Below, piece after piece: positions 26,500-35,054 of a DNA stretch of 64,000 nucleotides. A program made the position numbers and the translations under genes. Location of the stretch: assembly GCF_902859705.1 (NCBI RefSeq), contig NZ_CADIJO010000006.1:186001-250000 (forward strand), read 5' to 3'. The notes under the pieces are model-generated. The model saw only the letters and a list, made by a program, of their open reading frames with translations. It searched no databases and had not been told where the DNA came from. Each line of letters begins with the position of its first letter. Position 1 is the stretch's first letter. Source of the stretch: Achromobacter deleyi. GTDB lineage: Bacteria > Pseudomonadota > Gammaproteobacteria > Burkholderiales > Burkholderiaceae_B.

Positions 26500-26671
26500 C
26501 GTAGTCCCTCGCGGCGGTGGCATGCGGGGCGGGCAACCTCGATGCGCCCGAGGGAATCTGAAGGGAGCCGAAGGCGGACGAAGATGACGACGGGGAAGTC
26601 CGGAGCGAACGCTCCGGACCGCAATCGTGGGCGCCCGCCCCGCATGCCACCGCCGCGAGGGACGACCTACG
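26500..26671 (-). repeat. Alpha hairpin element, copy 3
   Basis: A perfect 30-bp inverted repeat, 26505-26534 with 26633-26662. The arms TCCCTCGCGGCGGTGGCATG... are the same as alpha copy 5 and different from copies 1, 2 and 4. The inner stem has GAAC/GTTC instead of the usual CTTC loop. The extra four bases lie on the right side, as expected for the reversed direction. Confidence 0.9.
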
Positions 26672-26702
26672 AAGCACAGCTCACCCGATCAACTGATCAA
26701 CC

Positions 26703-26734
26703 GATCAAAGAATCAAAGAATCAAAGAATCAAAG
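26703..26734. repeat. Octamer tandem repeat at the plsC 3' end
   Basis: Four consecutive copies of (G/A)ATCAAAG occupy 26703-26734. The TGA stop codon of the plsC-like gene (26729-26731) is inside the last copy, so the repeat begins in the final codons and extends downstream of the gene. Confidence 0.85.
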
Positions 26735-27469
26735 CACAGCCCGAATAGCATCCCGAGCCTGATGCGACAACTCCAACCGAGTAGGCAACGTCCCATCAGC
26801 ATGCTTAGCCGCCAAAGCCGGCAAAAACACCACTTCCACAGCCAACCCCGTAGACCCCATCACCTTCCAAAGATTAGCCACCAGCGTCTCCTCGCCCACA
26901 AATGCTGCGAAGCCGCTGCGTTCGCCGTCTTTTAGAAAGCGTAGGGCTACCGGTTGGATTTCGATCGCGGCTGACCTGGCCGGTTCGAACAGGCTCGCGT
27001 GGAAGGGGCGCAGGTCGAAGCCTTCGCTGGTGGTGCCTTCGGGGAACAGGCCCACCGCGTCGCCCAGCTTGAAGCGGGCTTGCATCGACTCGCCCATTGC
27101 GTGGACTGCGTGGCGTTGGCCGCGTTCGATGAAGAGTGTGCCCGCGCCCGCCACCAGCCAGCCGATCACCGGCCAGCTGCGGATCTCGCTCTTGGCCACG
27201 AACGACGTCGCGCGGGCCGAGTTGAGTACGAAAATGTCGATCCAGGAGACGTGGTTCGCCACCAGCAGCACCGGGCCTGTCATGCGCGGTTCGCCCTTGA
27301 AGACGACCCGCAGCCCACAGGCCGCCATCAGGCAGCGTGACCACGTCCGGTTCAGCCAGGCGCGCGACTTGGGACGCAGCAGCGGATACACCAGGCCCAC
27401 GCACAACAGGCCGAAGAGGATCAAAGGCACGACGAGAAAAAGCCGGAGGACAAAGCGCAGCAGCTTCAA
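26729..27469 (-). CDS. PlsC-family 1-acylglycerol-3-phosphate acyltransferase
   Basis: A 246-residue membrane acyltransferase. One N-terminal membrane segment (LFLVVPLILFGLLCVGLVYP) precedes the HX4D motif NHVSWID near residue 75 and the FPEGTTS block near 145. It would acylate a lysophospholipid or related acceptor. I start at TTG 27469 because the TTGA there overlaps the pyrC' stop codon and gives MKLLRFVLRLF; the longer frame from 27616 begins inside pyrC'. T/G-ending codons increase toward the 3' end. Confidence 0.85.
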   Translation of the reverse strand: MKLLRFVLRLFLVVPLILFGLLCVGLVYPLLRPKSRAWLNRTWSRCLMAACGLRVVFKGEPRMTGPVLLVANHVSWIDIFVLNSARATSFVAKSEIRSWPVIGWLVAGAGTLFIERGQRHAVHAMGESMQARFKLGDAVGLFPEGTTSEGFDLRPFHASLFEPARSAAIEIQPVALRFLKDGERSGFAAFVGEETLVANLWKVMGSTGLAVEVVFLPALAAKHADGTLPTRLELSHQARDAIRAVL

Positions 27470-28839
27470 GCAGGGGTCTCCCAGGCCGGGCTGCCACCCA
27501 CCAGGGTGGCGCGGACACGACCGGGCAGCATCATACCCGCGAACGGCGTATGGCGGCTGTGGCTTTGCAGCGCCGGCGGGGCCACCAGCCATTCCGCTTC
27601 CAGGTCCACCAGACACAGGTCTGCCGGGGCGCCCACCGCCAGGTCACCTCGGGCGGACTGCGACGGCGACAGGCCGCGCAGCACCGCCGCCGGGCCGGTC
27701 GTGACGCGGGCCAGCGCCTGCGACAGCGGAATCCGGCTGTCGCGGGCCCATTTCAGCGTCAGCGACAGCAATAGTTCCAGCCCCGTGGCGCCGGGTTGGG
27801 ACAGCGGGAATGGCGCGGCCTTGCCGGCGGCGTCCACCGGCGTGTGGTCCGAGCACAGCGCGTCCACCAGTCCGTCGCGCAGCGCCGCCTGGATCGCCTC
27901 GCGGTCGCGTTGGCCGCGCAGCGGCGGCGTCAGGTGGAAATTCGTATCGAAATAGCCGATGTCCACATCCGTCAGCAGCAGGCTGTGCGCCGACACGTCG
28001 GCGCTGACCGGCAGGCCTTCGCGGCGTGCGGCGCGCAGCAGCTCCAGGCCCGCGGCGGTCGACAGGCGCGACAGGTGCACACGGGCGCCCGTGGCGCGTT
28101 GCAGCTCGAAGATCGTCTGCAATGCCAATGTTTCAGCCTGCGGCGGCAGGCCTGGCAGGCCCAGGCGGTCGGCGTAGGCGCCGGCCGCCACCACTGCGCC
28201 CTGGGCCAGCCAGGGGTCTTGCGGGTGCAGCCATAGCGTCAGGCCCTGCCCGCTGGCGTAGCGCATAGCGCCCCACAGCACGCGGGTGTCGGCAATGCCG
28301 GCGTTGCCTTGCGAAAACGCGATGGCGCCGGCCTGGGACAAGAGCGCCATCTCGGCCAGGGTGTCACCGCGCAGGCCGACCGTCAGCGCGCCCAGCGGCA
28401 GGATGCGGGGCTGGCCGGCCAGGGCCTGGCGCAGCAATGCGTCGAGCTTGGCGGGTTCGTCCAGCGGCGTGTCGGGCTGCGGCGGCAGGACCAGCGTGGT
28501 CACGCCCCCGGCCAGCGCGGCGCGCAGTTCGGCCGGGGCGAACTGCGGGTCGGATGGGGCGATGCGCGACCCTGGCGCAAGCGGGTCGGCATGCGCGGGC
28601 GCAGCGGCCATCGCGGCCGCGCCATGGCTGGCCGCCGGATCCCGCAACACCCGGGCCGACAGGTCCACCAGGCCGGGCAGCACGGCCAGGCCCGTGGCGT
28701 CCAGCCGGCGATCGGCCTGGAAGCCGTCCGGGGACTGGCCGGCGGCGACGATGCGGCCGTCGGCGATGTAGAGGTCTTGCGGGCCGTCGTGGCCGCTGGC
28801 CGGATCGATCACGCGGCCGTTGGCGATGTGCAGTCTCAT
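27466..28839 (-). CDS. pyrC': Dihydroorotase-like protein, probably non-catalytic (PyrC' type)
   Basis: A 457-residue amidohydrolase-fold protein matching class I dihydroorotase (IDPASGHDG..., CSDHTPVDAAGK, GLSPSQSARGDLAVGAPADL). The metal-binding HxH that normally follows PGLVDL is missing: the sequence is PGLVDLSARVLRDP at residues 55-68. This matches the inactive DHOase subunits that assemble with ATCase in pseudomonads. The ATG overlaps the pyrB-like stop codon (ATGA). An active DHOase must be encoded elsewhere if the cell makes its own pyrimidines. Confidence 0.85.
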   Translation of the reverse strand: MRLHIANGRVIDPASGHDGPQDLYIADGRIVAAGQSPDGFQADRRLDATGLAVLPGLVDLSARVLRDPAASHGAAAMAAAPAHADPLAPGSRIAPSDPQFAPAELRAALAGGVTTLVLPPQPDTPLDEPAKLDALLRQALAGQPRILPLGALTVGLRGDTLAEMALLSQAGAIAFSQGNAGIADTRVLWGAMRYASGQGLTLWLHPQDPWLAQGAVVAAGAYADRLGLPGLPPQAETLALQTIFELQRATGARVHLSRLSTAAGLELLRAARREGLPVSADVSAHSLLLTDVDIGYFDTNFHLTPPLRGQRDREAIQAALRDGLVDALCSDHTPVDAAGKAAPFPLSQPGATGLELLLSLTLKWARDSRIPLSQALARVTTGPAAVLRGLSPSQSARGDLAVGAPADLCLVDLEAEWLVAPPALQSHSRHTPFAGMMLPGRVRATLVGGSPAWETPA

Positions 28840-29810
28840 GGCGCGGCCCCCAGAACGGTCAGCGCCGCCAGGCGCAGATGCTGTTCGGTGTCGGCCAGTT
28901 GCGCATCGACGGCAGTCAGGCCGGCGGCCAGATCGCCGTCGACCTCGATGCCGGGGGTCAAGCGGCCCGCGGGCAGCAGCAGCGCGTCGGGCTTGGCGGC
29001 GGCCAGGCGGGCCGGCGTCAGGCCGTAGACGGCGGTGTATTCGCGGGCCGAGGGCAGCAGCGCGCCGCTCAAGGATTCGATATGCAGCGGCAGGACGATC
29101 ACCACGTCGGCGTCGGCCAGGCATTCCTGCAAGGTGGCGCAGGCGCGCACCCCCAGTTGCGGCAGGCCGTCGGGCAGCAAGGTGCGCGGCGCGGCGGCGC
29201 GCACTTCGGGCACGCCCAGCGTGGTGAATGCGTGGATCAGGCTGCGGGCGACGGCGCTATGGCGGATGTCGCCGACCAGGGCGACCGCCAGGTTGGTCAG
29301 GTCTTGCTTGGCGCGCAGCATCGCCGCCACCCGCGCCAGGGCGGGCAAGGGATCGGCATGGATGCCGTCGCCGGCATTGAGAATGCGCAGGCCGGACGGC
29401 GCAGCCGCCGCCGCGCTGACGGCGGCGCCGCTGGCGGCGTGGCGCAGTACCAGGATGCCGGGAGGCAGGCCGGCGGCGGGCGCGGGGAGATTCCCCGCAG
29501 GCAGGTCGTCATCCAGCGGGATCGGCCGCAAGCCCAGCCGCTGGCCGGCGGACTCGTAGGCCCGGCGCAGATCGGCGTCATCGGCAGGCACGCCCAGATA
29601 CAACGGCAGGTCCAGAGGCGCGGCGGACGATGCCACGAAGGTTCCTGACGTCGTAGCGGGTGTTGCGGCGCTGGCATTGGCGGCCGCCCCATCCTCCTGC
29701 GCAAACCCCGCGGCCGCGTCCAGCAGCCGTTCGACGTGGCGGCGCGGCAGCCCTTCCGTGGTGAGCAGGTGGATGAGTTCGCCGCGGCGGTCGAGTTGGG
29801 GATTGAGCAT
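28836..29810 (-). CDS. pyrB: Aspartate carbamoyltransferase-like protein with altered active site
   Basis: A 324-residue protein that aligns along its length with PyrB (MLNPQLDRRGELIHLL, VLRHAASGA, LNAGDG, ARS-IHAFTTLGVPEVR, PRTLLP). The catalytic motifs are not conserved. The carbamoyl-phosphate motif STRTR is replaced by PADDAD (about 75-80), HPTQ by DPLP, HSRVARS by HSAVARS, LRLQ by LPLH and HPGPMNRG by LPAGRLTPG. It keeps the canonical position in yqgE-ruvX-pyrB-pyrC'. Either it is a non-catalytic subunit or the true ATCase lies elsewhere; function is uncertain. Confidence 0.75.
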   Translation of the reverse strand: MLNPQLDRRGELIHLLTTEGLPRRHVERLLDAAAGFAQEDGAAANASAATPATTSGTFVASSAAPLDLPLYLGVPADDADLRRAYESAGQRLGLRPIPLDDDLPAGNLPAPAAGLPPGILVLRHAASGAAVSAAAAAPSGLRILNAGDGIHADPLPALARVAAMLRAKQDLTNLAVALVGDIRHSAVARSLIHAFTTLGVPEVRAAAPRTLLPDGLPQLGVRACATLQECLADADVVIVLPLHIESLSGALLPSAREYTAVYGLTPARLAAAKPDALLLPAGRLTPGIEVDGDLAAGLTAVDAQLADTEQHLRLAALTVLGAAP

Positions 29811-29831
29811 GGGCGGACCGGAGGGCGGGCG

Positions 29832-30233
29832 TCAGGGCGCCGGCAGTTTATCCAGGTAGCGTTGCAGGATGACGGCGGCGGCCATGGCGTCGTCGGCCTC
29901 GTGGGTGCCCAGCAGGCGCTGGGCTTCCATGCTGGACCCGCGTTCGTCGACCAGCTCGACGGTGACACCGAAGCGGCCGTGCAGTTGGTTGGCGAAGCGG
30001 CGGCAGCGCGCGGTGGCGGGCTGTTCGCCGCCATCGGCGTCCAGCGCCAGGCCGACCACCACGCGGTGCGGCTGCCATTCCGCAAGCAGCGCGGCGATGC
30101 GCGAGAAGCGCACGTCGCGGACCTCGCTGAAAATGATTTCCAGGGGCCGCGCGTGGCGCGTCAGCGTATTGCCGATGGCGATGCCGAGCTTTTTCTCGCC
30201 GAAATCGAAGGCAAGCAGGGTTTCTTCAGGCAT
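29832..30233 (-). CDS. ruvX: Holliday junction resolvase-like protein YqgF (RuvX)
   Basis: A 133-residue RNase H-fold protein, also implicated in 16S rRNA 5' processing. The nuclease motifs are LLAFDFGEKKLGIA at the start, VDERGSS in the middle and the C-terminal acidic block HEADDAMAAA. The Met at 30233 is preferred; an upstream Met at 30245 lies further inside yqgE. It overlaps yqgE by 8 bp, the usual pairing. Confidence 0.93.
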   Translation of the reverse strand: MPEETLLAFDFGEKKLGIAIGNTLTRHARPLEIIFSEVRDVRFSRIAALLAEWQPHRVVVGLALDADGGEQPATARCRRFANQLHGRFGVTVELVDERGSSMEAQRLLGTHEADDAMAAAVILQRYLDKLPAP

Positions 30234-30813
30234 GGCCCGCATCACCGGCCAGCATCACGGGATCGATGCCCAGCAGCTTGAGGGCCGCGGGGTAGCGATC
30301 TTCGGGCGGCACGTCGAAGATGATGTGATCGTCGGCGCCGACCGACAGCCAGGCGTTCTGGCCCATTTCGCTTTCGAGCTGGCCGGCGCCCCAGCCGGCG
30401 TAGCCCAGCGTGACCAGCATGCGGGCGGGGCCGTTGCCGTCGGCCACGGCCTGCAGCACGTCGCGCGAGGTGGTCAGCGCCATGCCGCCCAGCTTGATGC
30501 TCGAGCTGTAGTCACCGGCAGGCGCGTGCAGCACGAAGCCGCGGTCGGTCTGGACCGGGCCGCCAAAGAACACCAGCGTGTCCTTGACCGGGCCGATTTC
30601 CAGCGCCAGGTCGATGCGTTCGAACAGCGTGCCCAGCGTCAGGTCGGTGGGGCGGTTGATGACCAGGCCCAGCGCGCCGCGCTCGGTGTGTTCGCAGACG
30701 TAGATGACCGAACCCGCCAGGCTGCCTTCGACCATGCCGGGCATGGCGATCAGGAACTGGTTGGCGAAGTTGGCCGACTGGGTCTTGGGGTCTTCGTGGT
30801 GTTTTTCCGTCAT
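30226..30813 (-). CDS. YqgE/AlgH family protein
   Basis: A 195-residue DUF179 protein. Family blocks are NQFLIAMPGMVEGSLAGSVIYVCEH, GALGLVINRPTDL, FFGGPVQTDRGFVLH and LGYAGWGAGQLE. The biochemical role is not established. It is first in the minus-strand operon leading to ruvX, pyrB-like, pyrC' and the plsC-like gene. Confidence 0.93.
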   Translation of the reverse strand: MTEKHHEDPKTQSANFANQFLIAMPGMVEGSLAGSVIYVCEHTERGALGLVINRPTDLTLGTLFERIDLALEIGPVKDTLVFFGGPVQTDRGFVLHAPAGDYSSSIKLGGMALTTSRDVLQAVADGNGPARMLVTLGYAGWGAGQLESEMGQNAWLSVGADDHIIFDVPPEDRYPAALKLLGIDPVMLAGDAGHA

Positions 30814-30852
30814 GGCAACCCCTTTATTGGCGGAACGGGTCGGTGCGACCGA

Positions 30853-31017
30853 TCAGATTTCCATCAGCTCGAAGTCCTCTTTGCGGGCGCCGCATTCAGG
30901 ACAGACCCAGTTCGGGGGCACATCTTCCCAGCGGGTGCCGGGTGCGATGCCTTCGTCGGGCAGGCCGGCTTCTTCGTCGTAGACCCAGCCACAAATCAGA
31001 CACATCCAAGTACGCAT
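30853..31017 (-). CDS. Rubredoxin
   Basis: A 54-residue iron protein. It has two CxxC pairs, Cys6/Cys9 (MCLICGYVYDEEAG) and Cys39/Cys42 (NWVCPECGARKEDF), with the family Trp-Glu-Asp-Val-Pro segment between them. It is a small electron carrier, for example to an alkane or aromatic hydroxylase. It is divergent from thiD and 39 bp upstream of yqgE on the same strand. Confidence 0.94.
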   Translation of the reverse strand: MRTWMCLICGWVYDEEAGLPDEGIAPGTRWEDVPPNWVCPECGARKEDFELMEI

Positions 31018-31174
31018 AGTTCTCTCTTACATCAATTCCCCGCCGTCTTCCCCGTGATGGGGCAAAGGCGGAAGGCATCCATTAGAATGGGGACAATCTT
31101 ACCGAAACCCAATAGGGGTTCCCCTGATTCACCGCAAATGAGTCACGGGGCGCCCTCACTCAAGCGCTGTCCAC

Positions 31175-31984
31175 GTGGCCTCCGTTACTCCCCCTCTCGT
31201 TTTGGTCTTCGGCCCGCTCGACCCCTCGGGCGCCGACGGTTTGCCCGCGGACGCCGTTACCTGCGCCCGGCTGGGCTGTCATGGCCTGGCGGCCGTCACG
31301 GCGCTGACCGTGCAGGACACCGCCGGCATCGAAGAAATCCATCCCGTATCGCCTGACCTGCTGGACGACCAGGCGCGCTGCCTGCTCGAAGACATGTCCG
31401 TGCAGGCAATCAAGGTGGGCGGACTATACACCGCCGAAACGGCAAGCGTAGCCGCCCAGGTGGCCGCCGATTACAGCCAGGTGCCGCTGGTGCTGCACCT
31501 GGGCCAGCGCGCCCAGGTGCCGGCCGACGCCGCCGACGAGGACGACGCCGACGACCTGCTGGCCGCCACGCTGGAACTGGTGCTGCCGCAGACCGACCTG
31601 CTGGTCATCGAGCACCTGCGCCTGGCGCAGTGGCACGCCGACGGCGACATCGATATCGGGGACGCACCGTCGCCCATGCACGCCCTGGTCGCGGCCGGCG
31701 CCGAATGGGTGCTGGTGCTGGGCAGCCCGCAACGCCCTGGCCACTACGCCAACGTGCTGCTGGGCCCCAACGGCCAGACCACCACCCTGCCCTGGCAGGC
31801 GCCGCCCGACCGCAACGGCGATGCCGGCGGCCTGGCCGCCACCGCCATCACCGCCTTGCTGGCCCGCGGCCTGGAAATGCCCGAGGCCGTGCGCCAGGGC
31901 CTGGCGCACGCCGATTCGGCGGTGGCTGCCAGCTTCCTGCCCGGCATGGGCCGGCGCATTCCCAACCGGATCCAACCGCAATGA
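31175..31984 (+). CDS. thiD: Divergent ThiD-like hydroxymethylpyrimidine (phosphate) kinase
   Basis: A 269-residue ribokinase-fold protein starting at GTG. The N-terminal LVFGPLDPSGADGLPADAVT matches the ThiD substrate block, and it overlaps thiE by 4 bp, fitting thiamine biosynthesis. The C-terminal anion-hole motif, normally GTG(C/D)T, reads RNGDAGG, and the metal/ATP segment (LVLHLGQRAQVP) is far from the usual DPV motif. Identity as ThiD is likely by context, activity is uncertain. Confidence 0.75.
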   Translation: MASVTPPLVLVFGPLDPSGADGLPADAVTCARLGCHGLAAVTALTVQDTAGIEEIHPVSPDLLDDQARCLLEDMSVQAIKVGGLYTAETASVAAQVAADYSQVPLVLHLGQRAQVPADAADEDDADDLLAATLELVLPQTDLLVIEHLRLAQWHADGDIDIGDAPSPMHALVAAGAEWVLVLGSPQRPGHYANVLLGPNGQTTTLPWQAPPDRNGDAGGLAATAITALLARGLEMPEAVRQGLAHADSAVAASFLPGMGRRIPNRIQPQ

Positions 31985-32646
31985 AAGCCCTGCGTTTTCC
32001 CGCCGGCCTGTACGGCGTCACCCCCGAATGGGACGACACCGAGCGCCTGATGCGCGCGGTGCGCCAGGCCGCCGACGGCGGCATGCGGGCGCTGCAGCTG
32101 CGCCGCAAGAACGTGCCCGACGCCGTGCGCGCCGAGCAGGCACGCGCCCTGGCGCCGCTGTGCCGCGAACTGGGCGTGGTGTTTCTCATCAATGACGACT
32201 GGCGCCTGGCGCTCGAGGTCGGCGCCGACGGCGCCCACGTCGGCCGCGACGACGACAGCCTGGCCCGCATCCGCGCCGAAGTCGGCCCCGACCTGATCCT
32301 GGGCGGCTCCAGCTACGACGACCTGGCCCGCGCCCGCGAACTGCTGGACGCCGGCGCCGACTACATCGCCTTCGGCGCGATGTTCGCCTCGCAGGTCAAA
32401 CCCGACACGGTGCGTGCGCCGCTGTCGGTGCTGACCGAAGCCCGCGCGCTGGTCGAAGAGCGCGACGCGCCCCGTCCGGCCGTGGTCGCCATCGGCGGCA
32501 TCACGCCCGACAACGCGGCGCTGGTCGCTGCCGCCGGCGCCGATTCCATCGCCGTGATCACCGGCCTGTTCGAGGCGCCCGCTATCCGCGCCGCCGCGGC
32601 CGCCTGCTCGGCGCCTTACTCCGTTAACCGCAACCAGAAGCCTTGA
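31981..32646 (+). CDS. thiE: Thiamine phosphate synthase
   Basis: ThiE joins hydroxymethylpyrimidine diphosphate and thiazole phosphate. The 221-residue TIM-barrel protein has ALQLRRK, the [22 protein letters not shown] block, [10 protein letters not shown] and the C-terminal [11 protein letters not shown] with [12 protein letters not shown], all in order. The ATG overlaps the thiD stop (ATGA), so the two are translationally coupled. The next gene, hemL, follows within 6 bp. Confidence 0.93.
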   Translation: MKALRFPAGLYGVTPEWDDTERLMRAVRQAADGGMRALQLRRKNVPDAVRAEQARALAPLCRELGVVFLINDDWRLALEVGADGAHVGRDDDSLARIRAEVGPDLILGGSSYDDLARARELLDAGADYIAFGAMFASQVKPDTVRAPLSVLTEARALVEERDAPRPAVVAIGGITPDNAALVAAAGADSIAVITGLFEAPAIRAAAAACSAPYSVNRNQKP

Positions 32647-32651
32647 CCGCC

Positions 32652-33929
32652 ATGTCCCGTAACGCTCAGCTTTTCGAACGCGCCTGCCGCAGCATTCCCG
32701 GCGGCGTCAATTCGCCCGTCCGCGCCTTCCGCTCCGTGGGCGGCACGCCGCGCTTCATCAAGCGCGCGCAAGGCCCGTACGTCTGGGACGCCGAAGAGAA
32801 GCAGTACATCGACTACGTCGGTTCGTGGGGCCCCGCCATCCTGGGCCACTCGCACCCGGAAGTGGTGCGCGCGGTGCAGGAAGCCGCCGTCAACGGCCTG
32901 TCGTTCGGCGCCCCCACCGAAGCCGAGATCGAACTGGCCGAAACGCTGATCGCCCGCCTGCCGTCGCTGGAACAGGTGCGCCTGGTCAGCTCGGGCACCG
33001 AGGCCACCATGACGGCCATCCGGCTGGCGCGCGGCGCCACCGGCCGCGCCAAGATCGTGAAATTCGAAGGTTGCTACCACGGCCATTCCGACAGCCTGCT
33101 GGTCAAGGCCGGCTCGGGCCTGCTGACGTTCGGCAACCCCAGCTCGGCAGGTGTGCCACCCGAATTCGTCTCGCACACGCTGACCCTGGAATACAACAAC
33201 CTGGACGCCGTGCGCGAAGCCTTCGCCCAGCACGGCGCCGACATCGCCTGCATCATCGTCGAGCCGATCGCCGGCAACATGAACCTGATCAAGCCCGCCC
33301 CCGGCTTCCTGGAAGGCCTGCGCGAGGTCTGCACGCAGCACGGCGCGCTGCTGATCTTCGACGAAGTCATGACCGGTTTCCGCGTGGGTCCGCAGGGCGT
33401 GCAGGGCCTGTCGGGCGTCAAGCCCGACCTGACCACGCTGGCCAAGGTGATCGGCGGCGGCATGCCGGTGGGCGCCTTCGGCGGCAGCGCCGAGATCATG
33501 AAGCACATCGCCCCGCTGGGCGGCGTGTACCAGGCAGGCACGCTGTCGGGCAACCCGGTGGCCGTGGCCGCGGGCCTGGCCACGCTGCGTCTCATCGCCG
33601 CGCCCGGCTTCTACGAGAAGCTGTCGGCCCAAACCGCCAAGCTGGCCCAGGGCCTGCAGGAACGCGCCCGCGCAGCCGGCCTGGCCTTCTCGGCCGACTC
33701 GGTGGGCGGCATGTTCGGCATCTACTTCAGCGACACGGTGCCGGCGTCGTTCGCCGAGGTCTCGACCTGCGACACTGCGCGCTTCAACCGCTTCTTCCAT
33801 GCCATGCTGGACCATGGCGTGCATTTCGCGCCGTCGGCCTTCGAGGCCGGCTTCGTCTCGGCCACCCACGACGACGCCGTCATCCAGTCGACGCTGGACA
33901 TCGCCGAAAAGGTCTTCGCCTCGATCTGA
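32652..33929 (+). CDS. hemL: Glutamate-1-semialdehyde 2,1-aminomutase
   Basis: HemL makes 5-aminolevulinate for haem synthesis. The 425-residue PLP protein has [30 protein letters not shown], the FDEVMTGFR block and the PLP Lys in [16 protein letters not shown] (about 265). I use the ATG at 32652; a TTG at 32643 overlapping the thiE stop would add three residues. It is cotranscribed with thiD and thiE. Confidence 0.95.
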   Translation: MSRNAQLFERACRSIPGGVNSPVRAFRSVGGTPRFIKRAQGPYVWDAEEKQYIDYVGSWGPAILGHSHPEVVRAVQEAAVNGLSFGAPTEAEIELAETLIARLPSLEQVRLVSSGTEATMTAIRLARGATGRAKIVKFEGCYHGHSDSLLVKAGSGLLTFGNPSSAGVPPEFVSHTLTLEYNNLDAVREAFAQHGADIACIIVEPIAGNMNLIKPAPGFLEGLREVCTQHGALLIFDEVMTGFRVGPQGVQGLSGVKPDLTTLAKVIGGGMPVGAFGGSAEIMKHIAPLGGVYQAGTLSGNPVAVAAGLATLRLIAAPGFYEKLSAQTAKLAQGLQERARAAGLAFSADSVGGMFGIYFSDTVPASFAEVSTCDTARFNRFFHAMLDHGVHFAPSAFEAGFVSATHDDAVIQSTLDIAEKVFASI

Positions 33930-34004
33930 GGCCAGCGTAAGAGCTGCCGCCAGGCGGCACCCGCCGGACCGCCCCAGAGGGACGATCCGGCAGCCCGCTC
34001 CCCC

Positions 34005-34751
34005 TCAGGGCGCCTTGTAGTGCTTGTACAGCGCCGTCACATCACGCACGTACTGCTGCGTTTCCGCATAGGGCGGCACGGCGTCGTACTTGCGCACCGC
34101 CCCCTCGCCCGCGTTGTAGGCCGCCAGTGCCAGGTCGAGCCGGCCGGGATACTGGTCGATCAGCCGGCGCAGCAGGCTGGAACCCGCCTTCACATTGGTC
34201 GCCGGGTCCACCAGCGCGCGTTCGATATCGTCGGACGCCAGCAGCGTGGCGGCCGTGGCCGGCATCAGCTGCATCAGACCCAGCGCGCCCTTGGGCGAGC
34301 GCGCATCGCTGCGAAAACCCGACTCCACCGCGATGACCGCGGTGATCAGCGCCTGGTCCACCCCAGAATCCTTGGCCGCCTGCGCGATCAGCCCGTCGTG
34401 CGCCGTGGATGGCGGCACCGGGCCCCAGCGCAGCACCCGGTTGCCCAGCGCCAGCACGCTGGCGCCATCGCCCGACTGCGGCTCGCAATCCAGGCAGACC
34501 TTGATGCGATTGCCGCGCAGCGCGGTGCGCACCTGGGCCCGCTTGTAGTACTTGGCGTAGCCGTTGGGCACCTTCATGGCGCGCCAGACGCCGAACGGGT
34601 CTTTGTAACGGTAGATCTCGTCGGCATGAGCGGCGCCGGCAGGTAGCAGCGTGCCCGCGATCCCGGCCAGGGCAACGGCCAGCGCCAGGCCGGCTGCACG
34701 CGCCCAGGCGGCGCCAGGCGCGGGGGGCAGGAAGTAGGCAAGGCGGAACAT
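34005..34751 (-). CDS. Lytic murein transglycosylase, SLT domain
   Basis: A 248-residue exported protein. The signal sequence ends near GAAHADEIYRYKD. A short N-terminal region (IYRYKDPFGVWRAMKVPNG) of the DUF4124 type precedes the SLT domain from about residue 130, with the catalytic Glu in ITAVIAVESGFR and the family blocks GLMQLMPATAA and AAYNAGEGAVRKY. It cleaves peptidoglycan glycan strands in the periplasm. It is convergent with hemL. Confidence 0.92.
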   Translation of the reverse strand: MFRLAYFLPPAPGAAWARAAGLALAVALAGIAGTLLPAGAAHADEIYRYKDPFGVWRAMKVPNGYAKYYKRAQVRTALRGNRIKVCLDCEPQSGDGASVLALGNRVLRWGPVPPSTAHDGLIAQAAKDSGVDQALITAVIAVESGFRSDARSPKGALGLMQLMPATAATLLASDDIERALVDPATNVKAGSSLLRRLIDQYPGRLDLALAAYNAGEGAVRKYDAVPPYAETQQYVRDVTALYKHYKAP

Positions 34752-35054
34752 GGGGTGGGCGCTCCGGCGGCGTCCAGAGACGCGTAATCGAACGCCTATG
34801 CTGAGCCGGCCGCGACGCTTTGTCGCTCGTGCCTATGTCCTAAGACCTATCCCATTACGCTGCCCGCCGGCGTGTATCCCATTCGTTACAGGTTCCCGGG
34901 CTGAAATAAGGGACGGCATTACAACTTTTGGTTGAGTTTCCCTGTCGCTACTACGCAGTAGCCCAAGGTTCATGGGTTAACATATGTCGCAATATTTCGT
35001 TTAATTACTAAATGAATGAACTCGGCGGAGATCGCCGGGCGGGAGAGGCGACAG
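34752..35054. other. Divergent intergenic region with a short dyad
   Basis: 303 bp between the transglycosylase and fapA-like starts, less GC-rich than its surroundings. It holds one clear dyad, GCTACT (34947-34952) with AGTAGC (34957-34962), which could be an operator or a leader hairpin for the rightward gene. No gene is supported. I could not pick a confident promoter. Confidence 0.5.

Larger units (their letters stand above)
25862..26671. repeat. Composite hairpin repeat, copy 3 (reversed orientation)
   Basis: It lies in the 895-bp gap between convergent genes (LysR and plsC-like). Order is beta (25862-26027), middle, alpha (26500-26671): the whole composite is flipped relative to copies 1, 2, 4 and 5, yet both hairpins still face inward. 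The middle, read on the minus strand, closely matches copies 2, 4 and 5, including the inverted repeat 26260-26272/26306-26318. No gene with a start signal is visible inside. Confidence 0.88.

Noticed and set aside
34750-34935. 61-residue plus-strand frame upstream of the fapA-like gene
   Set aside because: It starts inside the transglycosylase signal region, lacks a ribosome site and resembles nothing I recognise.
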